From Actinophytocola sp963729115 (GTDB lineage Bacteria > Actinomycetota > Actinomycetes > Mycobacteriales > Pseudonocardiaceae): a stretch of DNA of 64,000 nucleotides. Every line of letters starts with the position of its first letter. The first letter of the stretch is position 1. Location: the NCBI GenBank assembly GCA_963729115.1, contig CAVSMR010000022.1, positions 1 to 64,000 on the forward strand, written 5' to 3'. A program made the translations under genes and the position numbers. This document shows positions 29,699 to 39,101 of this stretch, piece after piece. The notes beneath the pieces are model-generated. The model worked only from the letters and a program-made list of their open reading frames with translations, made no database searches and was not told the origin of the DNA.

Positions 29699-30784
29699 CT
29701 ACCGATGCCAGATCACCGCGCGCGGCGCCAGGCCGTCCGAGGTCGTCGGGCGGGATCCGGCGATCACGCCGCGCTCGCTGATGTCGTAGGCGATGGCGTG
29801 TGTTCCGCCGGGCAGCAGCGTCGTCCGGCCGCGGTCCCAGACGAAGGCGCCGTTGCTGCTGGAACCGACGACCTGCGTGCGATCGTTGACTCCCTCCGGC
29901 TGTCTGAACCCGAACTCGCCGGCCGGCGGCGGCAGCTCGATGAACCTGCCGTCCCGCCACACGAATCCTCCGGTGCGTGCGCCGAAGTGCACGCCGGCGA
30001 CCGTGCCGAACCGGTTGACGGCCACGGCCTGGGTCGGCTCGGTGGACAGCTGCGTCACCTTGCCACGCCACCAACGGACGGCGACCTGGTTCAGGGCACC
30101 GGAGTTGCCGACGATCTGGCCGCGGTTGTTGACGTCGGTGGCCGCGGTGTCCTCGGCCCCGATCAGGGTCAGTACACCGTTCCGCCAGGAGAACGCGCGC
30201 ATCCGGCCCTCCGCACCGGGTGAGCTCCACCCGACGACCTCGGTGCGGTCGTTGACGGCCAGGGCGACGCTGGTGGTGTCCGGCGTGCCGAGGTCGGTCA
30301 GGACGCCGGCGCGCCAGAGGACGGCGTGCGTGTCCTCGACCCGGTATCCCACGACCTCGTCACGGTTGTTGACGTCGGTCGGGGTGAAGGCGCCGAGGTT
30401 GGTGAGCCGGCCGTGCCGCCACATGAACGCGTTGCCGCCGGCTCGCGTACCGACCACGTGGCCGCGGTCGTTGACGGCCATGGCGACGCTGCCGTCGCCC
30501 GCCCCGAGGTCGACCATCCGCCACGACGACGCGGTCGCCTGCGCCGGCGCACCCCGCGTCGTCGCCTGTCTTTCCGGTGTCCGCAACGGCATCATCCCCG
30601 TGGGCTTGCCGACGGCCGACTCCGCGCTCGTCGACGCGCTCGTCGACGTGGTCGTCGAATTCGACGGTGCGGCCGCCGTGAATGCGGACGAGGTGCCGCA
30701 GCCGGTCAGCGTCAAGCCACCGACCGAGAGCCCGATGATCGCCGCGCGGATCGCGCCGCCGCGACGATTGGTCACGTGGTTCAT
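29699..30784 (-). CDS. HAF-repeat lipoprotein
   Basis: A 361-residue secreted lipoprotein. The signal peptide ends in the lipobox LTGC (GLSVGGLTLTGCGTSS), and a Ser/Thr-rich linker follows. From about residue 90, seven or so HAF repeats of about 40 residues run to the end, each of the form AVNDRGxVVGxxxG...AFxWRxGxxTxLG (for example AMAVNDRGHVVGTRAGGNAF and TDVNNRGQIVGNSGALNQVA). HAF repeats fold as propeller-like blades. Function unknown, probably extracellular binding. The polysaccharide genes begin about 100 bases beyond its start. Confidence 0.85.
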   Translation of the reverse strand: MNHVTNRRGGAIRAAIIGLSVGGLTLTGCGTSSAFTAAAPSNSTTTSTSASTSAESAVGKPTGMMPLRTPERQATTRGAPAQATASSWRMVDLGAGDGSVAMAVNDRGHVVGTRAGGNAFMWRHGRLTNLGAFTPTDVNNRDEVVGYRVEDTHAVLWRAGVLTDLGTPDTTSVALAVNDRTEVVGWSSPGAEGRMRAFSWRNGVLTLIGAEDTAATDVNNRGQIVGNSGALNQVAVRWWRGKVTQLSTEPTQAVAVNRFGTVAGVHFGARTGGFVWRDGRFIELPPPAGEFGFRQPEGVNDRTQVVGSSSNGAFVWDRGRTTLLPGGTHAIAYDISERGVIAGSRPTTSDGLAPRAVIWHR

Positions 30785-30889
30785 TTCATTCTCCTCAAAT
30801 TGTCACCCTTTGTGCACTAGGACGCCCGATTCATTCGCGCGTTGCCTTCGGCGACTCGGAGAATGTGTTTGTTTGTTTCGAACAGGAAT

Positions 30890-31861
30890 TTATCGGGCCG
30901 CTCTGTGAATCGGCTGGTCGGTCGGCGGCACGGTCACGGCTGCCCGCCGTTCGGCCCGCCACTGGTCGCTGACGAGCTGGCGCAACGTGGAGTGCCGCAG
31001 CCGCCAGCCGAGCAGCTCACGGGCCCTCGTGGTGTCGACCCGGAGCTCCCGGACCTCCCCCACGCGCGCCGGACGGTAGGTCACGGGGACTTCCCGGCCG
31101 GTCACCTCCCGCACCATCGCGATGATGTCAGCCACGCTCGCCGCGGTCCCGCCGATGTTCACCGTTCGATGCTGACCTGGTTCGCACACATCGAGGGCCA
31201 GCACGAAGGCGCGCGCGACGTCGCTGACGTGGACGAAGTCGCGCACGGCCCCGCCATCGCCGAAGACCTCGAGCCCGGGAATGCGCGCGGCCGCCACCGC
31301 GCACGCGCGGGTGATGATCCTGGTCTCCACGCTGTCTCCGTGGCCGCCGACCGCGCCGGCCACGTTGCCGAGCCGTAGCGCGACGGCGCCCAGCGCGCCG
31401 GTCGCCGCCTGCCAGCCGACGGCCTGTTCGGCCGCGAGCTTCGATGCCGCGTAAGGACTCCGGGGATCGGGCGCGACGCCCTCGTCGATCGGCTGCCCCG
31501 CGGGCGCGCCGTAGACGGCCGACGTGGACGCGAAGACGAACCGGACCGGGACGGTCGCCCGCTCCATCGCGGCCTCGAGGAGGTTGAGGGTCCCGCCGGT
31601 GTTCACCTGGTAGTAGCGGACCGGCTGGCCGAAGGCATTGAGGACGCCGGTCATCGCCGCCAGGTGCACGATCGCGTCGACACCGGCCACCGCGTCGTGA
31701 ACCGAACGGGCATCGACGATGTCGCCGCGGCGGCACAGCACCGTGTCCATGTCGAGTGCGGTCCGGTGGACCAGGCCAATGGGTTCGTGACCCGCGCCGA
31801 GCAACTGCTGAACAACCGCCCGGCCGATGTAGCCACTGGCACCGGTTACCAGTACACGCAT
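30890..31861 (-). CDS. NAD-dependent nucleotide-sugar epimerase/dehydratase
   Basis: A 323-residue extended-SDR protein, UDP-glucose 4-epimerase-like. Start MRVLVTGASGYIGRAVVQQL at 31861 with the Rossmann GxxGxxG. Further motifs: FASTSAVYGAP (active Ser/Thr) and SPYAASKLAAEQ (YxxxK). The substrate-binding end has REVTGREVPVTYRPARVGEV. Five bases downstream of the polymerase-like gene and on the same strand, so it belongs to the polysaccharide operon. Exact sugar unknown. Confidence 0.88.
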   Translation of the reverse strand: MRVLVTGASGYIGRAVVQQLLGAGHEPIGLVHRTALDMDTVLCRRGDIVDARSVHDAVAGVDAIVHLAAMTGVLNAFGQPVRYYQVNTGGTLNLLEAAMERATVPVRFVFASTSAVYGAPAGQPIDEGVAPDPRSPYAASKLAAEQAVGWQAATGALGAVALRLGNVAGAVGGHGDSVETRIITRACAVAAARIPGLEVFGDGGAVRDFVHVSDVARAFVLALDVCEPGQHRTVNIGGTAASVADIIAMVREVTGREVPVTYRPARVGEVRELRVDTTRARELLGWRLRHSTLRQLVSDQWRAERRAAVTVPPTDQPIHRAAR

Positions 31862-31866
31862 GCCGA

Positions 31867-33267
31867 TCACCGAGACCCCAACCGTGCTCTCTTGTCGAAC
31901 CACGCCGGGCTCGTGCGGAAATTGCGGTTCCTCATCAAGGCGAAGGTGCCCCTGGCCGACCAGACATGGACGACTCCGAGCAGGAAGAGGCCAATCATCA
32001 ACTGGACGAAGACCAGCGCAAAACTGTTGCGAACCTGAATCAGCAGCGGCAGCAGGACGATTCCGACCAGCGCGTGACCGGTTGGCGTCCGCGGGGCACG
32101 CTGCAGCATGCCCAGGGCCACGCCGATGGCCGCCATGAGCAGGACCACGCCGATCGTGCCGAAGTTGTGGTTTCCCTCGGCTATCGGCGAACCGCCGATA
32201 GGGCCGACGCGGGCCATGACCTCGACGTTGAACAGGCGATCGTCGTAAGCGGGGACGCCCCCATGCCACCCGGTCAAATTCTCGACGAACCGGAGCGGTA
32301 CGGCGATCAGCGTCGAGCCGAGCCGATAGGGCTCCCCCGCGGAATGCCAGTCCAGCGTGACCACCGTCGGTCGCATCGAATAGCCCATCTCGGCCACGGC
32401 ATCCATCGGTGAGGCCAGCGAGGAGGCGGCGGAGAGGCCACCGAGGCGGGTCTGCCTGACGAGACCGATCAGCACCAGAAGGCCCAGCGCGCCGCCGACG
32501 CTGAGGAGCCAATGGGGTTTGCGACCCAACCTGACTTCGACGACCAGCAGCGCCAGCAACGGAAACAGCACCGAACCACGTGTTCCCACGAGGAAGGCCA
32601 GCAGCGCGTACCCGATGAACAGCACCCACGCCACCACCCGCGGTCGTCCACCGGCGACGATCGCGAGCACCGGCCCGACGCCGGCGAGGAACGTCCCGTA
32701 TCCGAGCGCGCCGTCCGACTGGTTGGCCTCCAGGTATGCGGAGTAGCCGCCGGAGAGCACGTCGACGCCGCCGGCGCGGTCCACCGCCATCACGAAGATG
32801 ACCAAGCCGATCACTTGGACGCCCAGGCCGACGACCGCCAGCGCCGGGCGCTGGGTCGCCCACCCGCTGGTCGGCCGGGCGCGCTCACGTGGTTCATCGG
32901 ACGTGAGGGTGGCGGCGAGGGTGAAGACCGCCATGCCCAGGATCACCAGCCGTGTCGCCTGCGCCGTGTAGCCGCCGTAGATCCAGAGGCTGTCGTACGT
33001 CGCGAACGCGTCCGGCCCCCGCAGCGCGATGCTGATGAGCAGGCCGCCGTGAAAGAGTCCGAAGAGGACGAGGTAGGCCGAGCTCGGCCGGTAGACTCCC
33101 CCGGTTCGCCCTATCGTCAGCAGCGATACGCACAGCGCCCAGGAGACCAGGAAGATCAGCCCGAGCCGCGTCAGGTCCAACCCCTCGAACGACGCCAGGA
33201 CGGTCATCGTCGCGACGCCGACGACCCCGAGCAGGAGGGCCGTGCGCAACCAGGTCGAGACGTTCAC
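31867..33267 (-). CDS. O-antigen-polymerase-like (Wzy) membrane protein
   Basis: A 466-residue polytopic protein with about 11-12 predicted helices (LRTALLLGVVGVATMTVLAS, LGLIFLVSWALCVSLLTI, GTIGVVLLMAAIGVALGML, FALVFVQLMIGLFLLG). There is a large loop near the C-terminus with the catalytic-type Arg/His region typical of O-antigen ligase/polymerase folds (VGPIGGSPIAEGNHNFGTIG). It starts with GTG at 33267, overlapping the stop of the glycosyltransferase gene (GTGA), so the two are coupled. Probably polymerises an exopolysaccharide repeat. The family call rests on topology and context. Confidence 0.72.
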   Translation of the reverse strand: MNVSTWLRTALLLGVVGVATMTVLASFEGLDLTRLGLIFLVSWALCVSLLTIGRTGGVYRPSSAYLVLFGLFHGGLLISIALRGPDAFATYDSLWIYGGYTAQATRLVILGMAVFTLAATLTSDEPRERARPTSGWATQRPALAVVGLGVQVIGLVIFVMAVDRAGGVDVLSGGYSAYLEANQSDGALGYGTFLAGVGPVLAIVAGGRPRVVAWVLFIGYALLAFLVGTRGSVLFPLLALLVVEVRLGRKPHWLLSVGGALGLLVLIGLVRQTRLGGLSAASSLASPMDAVAEMGYSMRPTVVTLDWHSAGEPYRLGSTLIAVPLRFVENLTGWHGGVPAYDDRLFNVEVMARVGPIGGSPIAEGNHNFGTIGVVLLMAAIGVALGMLQRAPRTPTGHALVGIVLLPLLIQVRNSFALVFVQLMIGLFLLGVVHVWSARGTFALMRNRNFRTSPAWFDKRARLGSR

Positions 33268-34346
33268 CAGCGGCCGGTCCACACAGCCCTCCACTGGTCG
33301 GTAGCGCTCCGGAGCGTGTAACGCGAGCGTCGCATCCGGTCCGTCAACCGGTGCCGGTCCTCCGCCGGCAGGCAGGCGAGCCGCAGGGCCGCTCCCGCCC
33401 ACGCCCGCGGGCCCGCACTCAGCGGCAGCAGGGTGAGCCCTTCGACGTCACGAGCAAGGTCGCGCAGCCCCGGTAGGTCCGCGGCCAGCACGGGAACCCC
33501 AGCGCTCAGCGCTTCGAGGACGACGCCGGGCAGACCCTCGCGCAGGGACGGCAGCAACAGCAGGTCGCACCTGGCGAGCACCTCCTCGACATGGTCGGTC
33601 TCCCCGGCCAGGTCCACCAGTGGGTTGGTATCGACCGCGGGATCGACGGCCACCAGGTCCGCGGTCCCCCCGGGACCGACGAACACCAGCCGGGTCCCGG
33701 GGCGAGCCCGCTGCGCCTCGGCGTGCACCGACAGCAGGAACGCACGGTTCTTCTCCGGCGCCGCACGTCCGATGTGGACGAACGTGGGCGGCCCCGGTCG
33801 CCGCCGGCACGACGCCGCGAAACGGTCGACGTCCACGCCGTCGAAGAGGACGCGATAGCGCCGGTCGCCGTCGATCGGTGCCGCGAACGCCAGTCCCCCG
33901 GCCGTGTTGCCGACAACGTCGGTCGCCGACCAGCGCAGCAACACCCGCAGCACCCGCCGCTGCACGATGCGGCGCGGCGTGTTCGGCTTGCCGTCGCCCT
34001 CGCTGTTCATGCGCGCGACCCGAATCGGCACGCCGGCCGTCGCGGCCACCGCGAGCACCAACCCGCTCACCAGGCTGAGGTGCGACACCACCACCTGCGG
34101 CCGCAGCGACCGCAGCTGCCGTCGCAGCCGCAGCGGAAATGTCCACACCGGACGGACGGGACACCGGTGAACCTGTGCGCCCGCGGCCCGGAACTGCGGC
34201 GCCAGCCGGCCTTCCCCGTCGCCGGTGGTGAGGAAGGTCTGCCGGAACTCGCTGGCGGGAATGGCTCGGCACAGGTTGAGCGCGATGGTCTCCACGCCGC
34301 CCCTGTCCAGCTTTCCGAGCACCTGGACCACGCTCACCGGAGCCAT
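33264..34346 (-). CDS. GT4-family glycosyltransferase
   Basis: A 360-residue retaining glycosyltransferase with two Rossmann domains. N-terminal acceptor side: VLGKLDRGGVETIALNLCRA. C-terminal GT4 signature: LREGLPGVVLEALSAGVPVL (E-x7-E), then AADLPGLRDLA. Start taken as ATG at 34346 (MAPVSVV); GTG at 34358 is a close alternative. First of three overlapping genes (glycosyltransferase, polymerase, epimerase) that look like a small exopolysaccharide operon. Sugar specificity not visible. Confidence 0.87.
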   Translation of the reverse strand: MAPVSVVQVLGKLDRGGVETIALNLCRAIPASEFRQTFLTTGDGEGRLAPQFRAAGAQVHRCPVRPVWTFPLRLRRQLRSLRPQVVVSHLSLVSGLVLAVAATAGVPIRVARMNSEGDGKPNTPRRIVQRRVLRVLLRWSATDVVGNTAGGLAFAAPIDGDRRYRVLFDGVDVDRFAASCRRRPGPPTFVHIGRAAPEKNRAFLLSVHAEAQRARPGTRLVFVGPGGTADLVAVDPAVDTNPLVDLAGETDHVEEVLARCDLLLLPSLREGLPGVVLEALSAGVPVLAADLPGLRDLARDVEGLTLLPLSAGPRAWAGAALRLACLPAEDRHRLTDRMRRSRYTLRSATDQWRAVWTGRW

Positions 34347-34555
34347 GCCCACCGTCACGGATTGCCCTGCCTTCCCAGCAGACTCAACGCGCGACGAGTT
34401 GCCCCAGTTTCCGTGTTCTCGCCGCGGTGGCCCCACCCTCCGGCATTGTTGTCCTTCCCGCGCGGAGCGCAACCGCGCAACTGAACGGACCAGCCAACTT
34501 CACTCCGCCGTGGCCAGCTGCGGCCGCACGAGCGTGGAGAGGTCACGCATCGTAT

Positions 34556-35305
34556 TCAGGATGGGCGCACGAATCCGGAGCCAGCAGGCCGGCGGGCGAC
34601 GAAGACGAACTCACGACCCGGACGATCCGGTGCGTCACGAACCTGCGATATCTCGAAGCCGCTGTCCAGCAGGCTCGCCTCGACCTCGTCGCGCTCACGG
34701 AACCGCAACGTCGACGTGGAGGTCCGGGTCGCGCCGTCGGACGCGAACACGAACGTCCAGCGGACCGTCACCAGCGGCCAGGAGACGCCGGTCACCTCGA
34801 CCCAGGACTCGACGTCGCCCTCCCCAGGGACCGCGGTGAGCCGGTAGGCCTCCTCCCGTGTCCACCGTGCCCAGCCACGGGCAGCCGGATTGCGCGTCTC
34901 GAACACCAGATGGCGGCCCGGTCGCAAGGCGCCGTGTGCAGCGCTCAGCGTCGCCCGCCACTGCTGAGGGTCCGCGATGAACTGGACGACGTTGGACGTC
35001 ATCGTCGTCACGTCCCGATCGGTCACCGCCACAGCGGTGGCATCGCCATCCACCCAGCAAACCCTGTCCCCACCGGGCTTGTCGCGGGCAATCGCGATGG
35101 AAGCAGCGGCCGGGTCCACGGCCACCACGTCGTGGCCCCGCCGCGCAAGCAACAACGCAAGCGTTCCGGTCCCACACCCGACGTCGAGCACTCGGTCGGC
35201 GCACAGCTCCTCGACCAGCGCTACATAGGCACCAAGGTCGCGGCGGTCCGAGGCCAGGGCGTCGTAGATCGCGGCGAGCCGCGGATCTCGAAATTCCTCA
35301 TCCAC
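34556..35305 (-). CDS. Class I SAM-dependent methyltransferase
   Basis: A 249-residue methyltransferase. SAM site: VLDVGCGTGTLALLLARRGH, followed by VVAVDPAAAS (acidic residue for the ribose) and DATAVAV (motif III). The C-terminal half has a beta-rich insert like that of small-molecule O/N-methyltransferases. Same strand as the polysaccharide genes, with about 200 bases between. Whether it serves the polysaccharide or the metabolite cluster cannot be told. Confidence 0.85.
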   Translation of the reverse strand: MDEEFRDPRLAAIYDALASDRRDLGAYVALVEELCADRVLDVGCGTGTLALLLARRGHDVVAVDPAAASIAIARDKPGGDRVCWVDGDATAVAVTDRDVTTMTSNVVQFIADPQQWRATLSAAHGALRPGRHLVFETRNPAARGWARWTREEAYRLTAVPGEGDVESWVEVTGVSWPLVTVRWTFVFASDGATRTSTSTLRFRERDEVEASLLDSGFEISQVRDAPDRPGREFVFVARRPAGSGFVRPS

Positions 35306-35445
35306 ACCGGCAACTCAAGCACGGCATCGACGGAACGCGGCGACAGCGACGCACGCCGCGACCGGGTCGCGGGCCAGGCCGAGCACCTGGCCCGCGAGAT
35401 CGTCGACACCCGTCCGCGCGGACCGCTGGACGTGACGCCCGCCGG

Positions 35446-36363
35446 TCAGCCGCCCGCGGTCGCCTGCAACGCGACCAGGTTCGTGTCGGCCATCACCTCG
35501 GCCAGCAGCTGGTAGGAACGCAGCCGGTCGGCCGGGTCGTGGGTGACCGTGTTGACCACCAGCTCCGCCACGCCGTGTTCGTTGGCCAGCTCGGCCAGCA
35601 CCGGCCGGACCTGCTCCGGCGTGCCGTGGATGAGTGCCGCGGAGTTGGCCTGGGCCCGCTCCAGCTCGGCGTCGGACCAGTCGTGCCGGCGGGTGGACTC
35701 CAGGGCGGGAATCGGGCCGTCCTCGCCGAGATCCTTGCGGCTGCGCCACAACAGCAACGAACGGGCGAGGTCGTCCGCCTTGGCGGCGGTGTCGGACAGC
35801 AGGACCCTGACGGCGACCGCCGCCCGCGGCTGCGAGCTTCGGTTGTTGTACTCGGCGAGCGCGGCGACGCCCGGGGACGGGTTGAGGAAGTGCGCGAAGC
35901 AGTAGGCGGTGTCCAGCCCCGCGGCCAGGGCCGCCGACCCGACGCTCGCGCCCAGCAGCCACAGCGGGGGCGCCTGTTCACCGAGCAACCCGAGCAGCAC
36001 GGCCAGCTTCTGCGGGAAGTCGTGGGCGGGACCGCCGGCCCGGCCGACGCCCAGGTCGACCCGTTCCGGGTACAGCGCGGTGAGCACCCGGACCACCTCG
36101 GCCACCTTCGCCGGGGAGTACCGCGGCAACAGGATCCCGCCCGGACCGGCCCGCAGGGTCGTGGTCGCCGCGAGCACCGCGGCCGTGGTGATCTCCGGGG
36201 CGGTGCCCGCGAAGCTCGGTGAGCCGTGGTGCTCGGCCAGCCAGTAACGGGTGTAGCCCAGCCCTTCCGCGGCCCGCGCCAGCTCGACCGTGGCACGCAA
36301 CGCCTCGGCGGGTGTGCCGCCCTCCGGTACCGGCGACTGGTCGAGGATCGACAGCCTGATCAT
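35446..36363 (-). CDS. Luciferase-like (LLM) flavin-dependent oxidoreductase, MsnO8 type
   Basis: A 305-residue F420/FMN-dependent monooxygenase-like protein. The N-terminus LSILDQSPVPEGGTPAEALR and YTRYWLAEHHGSPSFAGTAP are the MsnO8-subfamily signature. VDLGVGRAGG and PLWLLGASVGSAALAAG form the flavin pocket. It is about 30 residues shorter than usual, with the shortening in the insertion between GRAGG and WLLG. Last gene of a coupled operon: its ATG overlaps the stop of the gene before (ATGA). Confidence 0.87.
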   Translation of the reverse strand: MIRLSILDQSPVPEGGTPAEALRATVELARAAEGLGYTRYWLAEHHGSPSFAGTAPEITTAAVLAATTTLRAGPGGILLPRYSPAKVAEVVRVLTALYPERVDLGVGRAGGPAHDFPQKLAVLLGLLGEQAPPLWLLGASVGSAALAAGLDTAYCFAHFLNPSPGVAALAEYNNRSSQPRAAVAVRVLLSDTAAKADDLARSLLLWRSRKDLGEDGPIPALESTRRHDWSDAELERAQANSAALIHGTPEQVRPVLAELANEHGVAELVVNTVTHDPADRLRSYQLLAEVMADTNLVALQATAGG

Positions 36364-36857
36364 CCGGGCGTCCTCTCAGCCATGGTGGCGGGCACGATGC
36401 GGTAGTCCGCCTGGAACACCAGGTTGTGCAGGTCCGCGGCGGCGATCGCGCGCAGCGTCGGCAGCTCGGCCGCCGCCTGCTCGGCGGTGAACACGTTGAG
36501 CGGCCACTCGCCGACGGTCCCGCCGCTCAGGTGCGGATGGTGGAACCCGCGACCGTAGTGCGCGCGGATGATGATCGGCGCGACGCCCGCGGCCTGGCAC
36601 TCCGGCCAGGACAGCGTCCACCACGCCTCCAGACCGCTGTCGCCGGACCGCCGCACCCCGGTGTGCTCCACGGTGCCACCGCCGAGCAACAGGTCGTCGT
36701 TCAGCTCGTCGAGCGCCCGGCGCGCCACCGGGTCCAGCAGTTCGGCCGCGACGACGAACAGGCGCTCCTTGTCGGCCCGGTCGACGGCGTCGCCGTGCCG
36801 GCCGTCACGCAGGTCGGCGAAGTGGCGCAGCAGCGCCTCATGTTGGGCGAGGGTCAT
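36360..36857 (-). CDS. Unknown protein, 165 residues, third gene of the exporter operon
   Basis: I do not recognise a family. The protein is soluble, starts MTLAQHEALLRHFADLRDGR and has an alpha-helical first half (ADKERLFVVAAELLDPVARR) and a mixed second half with HYGRGFHHPHLSGGTVGEWP, a His-rich stretch that could bind metal or substrate. It starts 20 bases inside the end of the hydrolase gene and overlaps the oxidoreductase start, so it is translated together with both. The tight coupling suggests a role in the same reaction. Confidence 0.6.
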   Translation of the reverse strand: MTLAQHEALLRHFADLRDGRHGDAVDRADKERLFVVAAELLDPVARRALDELNDDLLLGGGTVEHTGVRRSGDSGLEAWWTLSWPECQAAGVAPIIIRAHYGRGFHHPHLSGGTVGEWPLNVFTAEQAAAELPTLRAIAAADLHNLVFQADYRIVPATMAERTPG

Positions 36858-37662
36858 GATTCCTCCCTTCCGCCCCCTGCGCGGCGGGGGCGATGAGCTT
36901 GCGCAGGGTCCTGGCGAGCCAGCAGCGCAGGGTGTTGGGTCCCGGGCCGAGGAACGCGCCGTGTGCGGTGTCGGTGAACACCCGCAGCTCGGTACCGACA
37001 CCCGCGGCGGCAAGGCGGCCGGCGTAGGTCCGCACGTCGTCCAGTACCGGGTCGAGCTCGCCCACGGCGAGCACGGCCGGCGCGGCGCCGGCCAGGTCGG
37101 CGACCTCCCACGGGGTGGCGTAGGCGGCGATCCGCTCGCCCTGGGCCGGCCCGCGGTACGCCTCCCAGGCGAACCGCAGGTCGCTCCGGGTGGGGAACGA
37201 GCCCCGGTCGTACGACGCCGCCCGGCACAGCGGGTCGAGCGGCGGGTACGCGAGCAGCTGCGCGGCGAGGGCGACCCCGCGGTCCCGGAGGGTCAGCGCC
37301 GCGCTGGCGGCGATGGTCGCGCCGGCGCTGTCCCCGCCCACCACCACCGCGCCGCCCTGCTCGGCCGCCCAGTCGAGCACGGCGAGCACGTCGTTCAGCG
37401 CGGCGGGATGCGGATGGCGGGGAGCGAGCCGGTACTCGACGCTGATCAGCGTGCAGCCGCTCAGCCGGGCCAGGTCGGCGCAGGGTTCGTGCCAACCCTC
37501 CACCGAGCCCCGGATCCAGCTGCCCCCGTGGGCCCACACGAGGTGTCCCGCGGTGGGCGCCGCCGGGCGGTAGACGCGGGCGGGTACCCCGCCCACGTCC
37601 ATCGGCTCCCAGTCGACCGCTTGCCCCGTCGCGACCTGGTGGTCGGACCGGACCTCTGTCAT
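36838..37662 (-). CDS. Alpha/beta hydrolase, HSL (acetyl-esterase) family
   Basis: A 274-residue hormone-sensitive-lipase-type esterase. Oxyanion motif WAHGGSW, nucleophile in VVGGDSAGATIAAS (GDSAG), acid in GELDPVLDDV and histidine in DTAHGAF: the full triad in family order. Start ATG at 37662 overlaps the exporter stop (ATGA), and its end overlaps the next gene. It may deacylate the transported compound or act as a resistance esterase. Substrate unknown. Confidence 0.9.
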   Translation of the reverse strand: MTEVRSDHQVATGQAVDWEPMDVGGVPARVYRPAAPTAGHLVWAHGGSWIRGSVEGWHEPCADLARLSGCTLISVEYRLAPRHPHPAALNDVLAVLDWAAEQGGAVVVGGDSAGATIAASAALTLRDRGVALAAQLLAYPPLDPLCRAASYDRGSFPTRSDLRFAWEAYRGPAQGERIAAYATPWEVADLAGAAPAVLAVGELDPVLDDVRTYAGRLAAAGVGTELRVFTDTAHGAFLGPGPNTLRCWLARTLRKLIAPAAQGAEGRNHDPRPT

Positions 37663-39101
37663 GCCACCTGCTTCGCCGGTCGCAGGAACGCGGCGACGAG
37701 CGCGCCGGCCACCACGCACAGCGCGGCGTTGACCCAGATCGCGGTGGTCACGCCGGTCAGCACGTTGGCCGCCGACTCGCCGCCGAGCGAGTTCACCTTG
37801 GCCGCGACGATCGCGCTCATGATCGGGATGCCCATCGTGATGCCGACCTGCTGGCTCATCGTGGCAAGACCGGTCGCCAGGCCCTGTTCCCCGTCGGGCA
37901 GCCCCGAGGTCGCGGTCACCATGAAGCCGACGATGGCGATCAGGTTGGCCACCCCGCCGACGAACGTCGCCACCAGCAGCAGCGGCATCCACGCACCGGA
38001 CGGTCCGAGCAGCACGAGCGGCAGCGTGCCCGCGGTCTGCACCGCGAAACCGAGCAGGATGGTGTTCTTGTTGCCGATCCTGCCGATGATCCTGGGCGCG
38101 ACCAGGCCACCGGTCACCGTGCCGATGCCCAGCACCGCGAAGGACATGCCCGCCGCGAGTGGCGTGTAGCCGAGCACCTTCTGCAGGTACAGCGTGAGCA
38201 GGAAGACGAGCGACGTCTCCGTGATGAACGCGAGCAGCCCCGCGAAGTTGCCCCACGCCACGGTCCCTCGTTTGAGGATGGCCACGGGGACCAGCGGCGC
38301 GGCCACCCGCTGCTCCACCACCCAGAAGATCAGGAGGAAGACCACGCCGGCGGCGAGCGAGCCCATCGCGAGCGGGTCGGTCCAGGACCGCTCGCCCGCC
38401 GTGGTGACCCCGAAGACGATCGCCAGCAGGCCGAGGGTGACGGTGATCGCGCCGGGCATGTCCAGCCTGGGGCGCTCGCTCGGGCGGCTCTCCTCGAGGA
38501 CGGCCGGCGCCACCAGCACGACGATCAGGGCCACCGGCACGTTGATGAAGAACGCCCACCGCCAGCTCAGCAGGTCGGTGAGCAGGCCGCCGAGGATCGC
38601 ACCGCTGGTGAACCCGGCCGCCATCAGCGCACCGTTGAGGCCGAGCACCTTCTCGCGCAGCTTGCCCTCGGGAAACGACGTGGTCAGCAGCGACAGCGCG
38701 GCCGGCGTGACCGCCGCGGTGGCGAGGCCCTGCGCGACCCGGGCGGCGAGCAGCATCGTCGGGTCGGTGGCCAGCCCGCCGACCAGCGACGCGACCCCGA
38801 GCAGGCCCATCGCCAGCAGGAACAACCGCCGCCGGCCGAACAGGTCGGCCACCCGGCCGAACAGCAGGGTGAAGCCGGCGGCGCACAACGCGAACGCGGT
38901 GGCGATCCATTGCAGGTTCTCCAAGGAGAACCCGACATCCGCACCGATGGTCGGCAGGGCCACGTTGAGGATCGAGAAGTCGACCGCCAGGGTGAAGCTC
39001 GCCGTCAGCAAGAGAATCAGGATCAGCCGTTGGCGTCCCGTCATCCTCGGCGGCGCAGTAACACCACCTGTCGCACTAGTTGGGTTCTCCACAGTGGACA
39101 T
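37659..39101 (-). CDS. MFS exporter, DHA2 (14-helix) family
   Basis: A 480-residue drug:proton antiporter. Start ATG at 39101 with AAAGGA just upstream (a TTG three bases earlier is also in frame). First helix LILILLLTASFTLAVDFSIL with the DHA2 motif NVALPTI; motif A GRVADLFGRRRLFLL; about 14 helices. First gene of the operon exporter-hydrolase-unknown-oxidoreductase, all with overlapping stops and starts. Divergent from the SDR gene at 39282. Confidence 0.9.
   Translation of the reverse strand: MSTVENPTSATGGVTAPPRMTGRQRLILILLLTASFTLAVDFSILNVALPTIGADVGFSLENLQWIATAFALCAAGFTLLFGRVADLFGRRRLFLLAMGLLGVASLVGGLATDPTMLLAARVAQGLATAAVTPAALSLLTTSFPEGKLREKVLGLNGALMAAGFTSGAILGGLLTDLLSWRWAFFINVPVALIVVLVAPAVLEESRPSERPRLDMPGAITVTLGLLAIVFGVTTAGERSWTDPLAMGSLAAGVVFLLIFWVVEQRVAAPLVPVAILKRGTVAWGNFAGLLAFITETSLVFLLTLYLQKVLGYTPLAAGMSFAVLGIGTVTGGLVAPRIIGRIGNKNTILLGFAVQTAGTLPLVLLGPSGAWMPLLLVATFVGGVANLIAIVGFMVTATSGLPDGEQGLATGLATMSQQVGITMGIPIMSAIVAAKVNSLGGESAANVLTGVTTAIWVNAALCVVAGALVAAFLRPAKQVA

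Noticed and set aside
30890..32863. One 657-residue fusion of a membrane-protein segment and the epimerase
   Set aside because: The first half is a shadow frame of the polymerase gene. The true epimerase start MRVLVTGASGYIG is at 31861.
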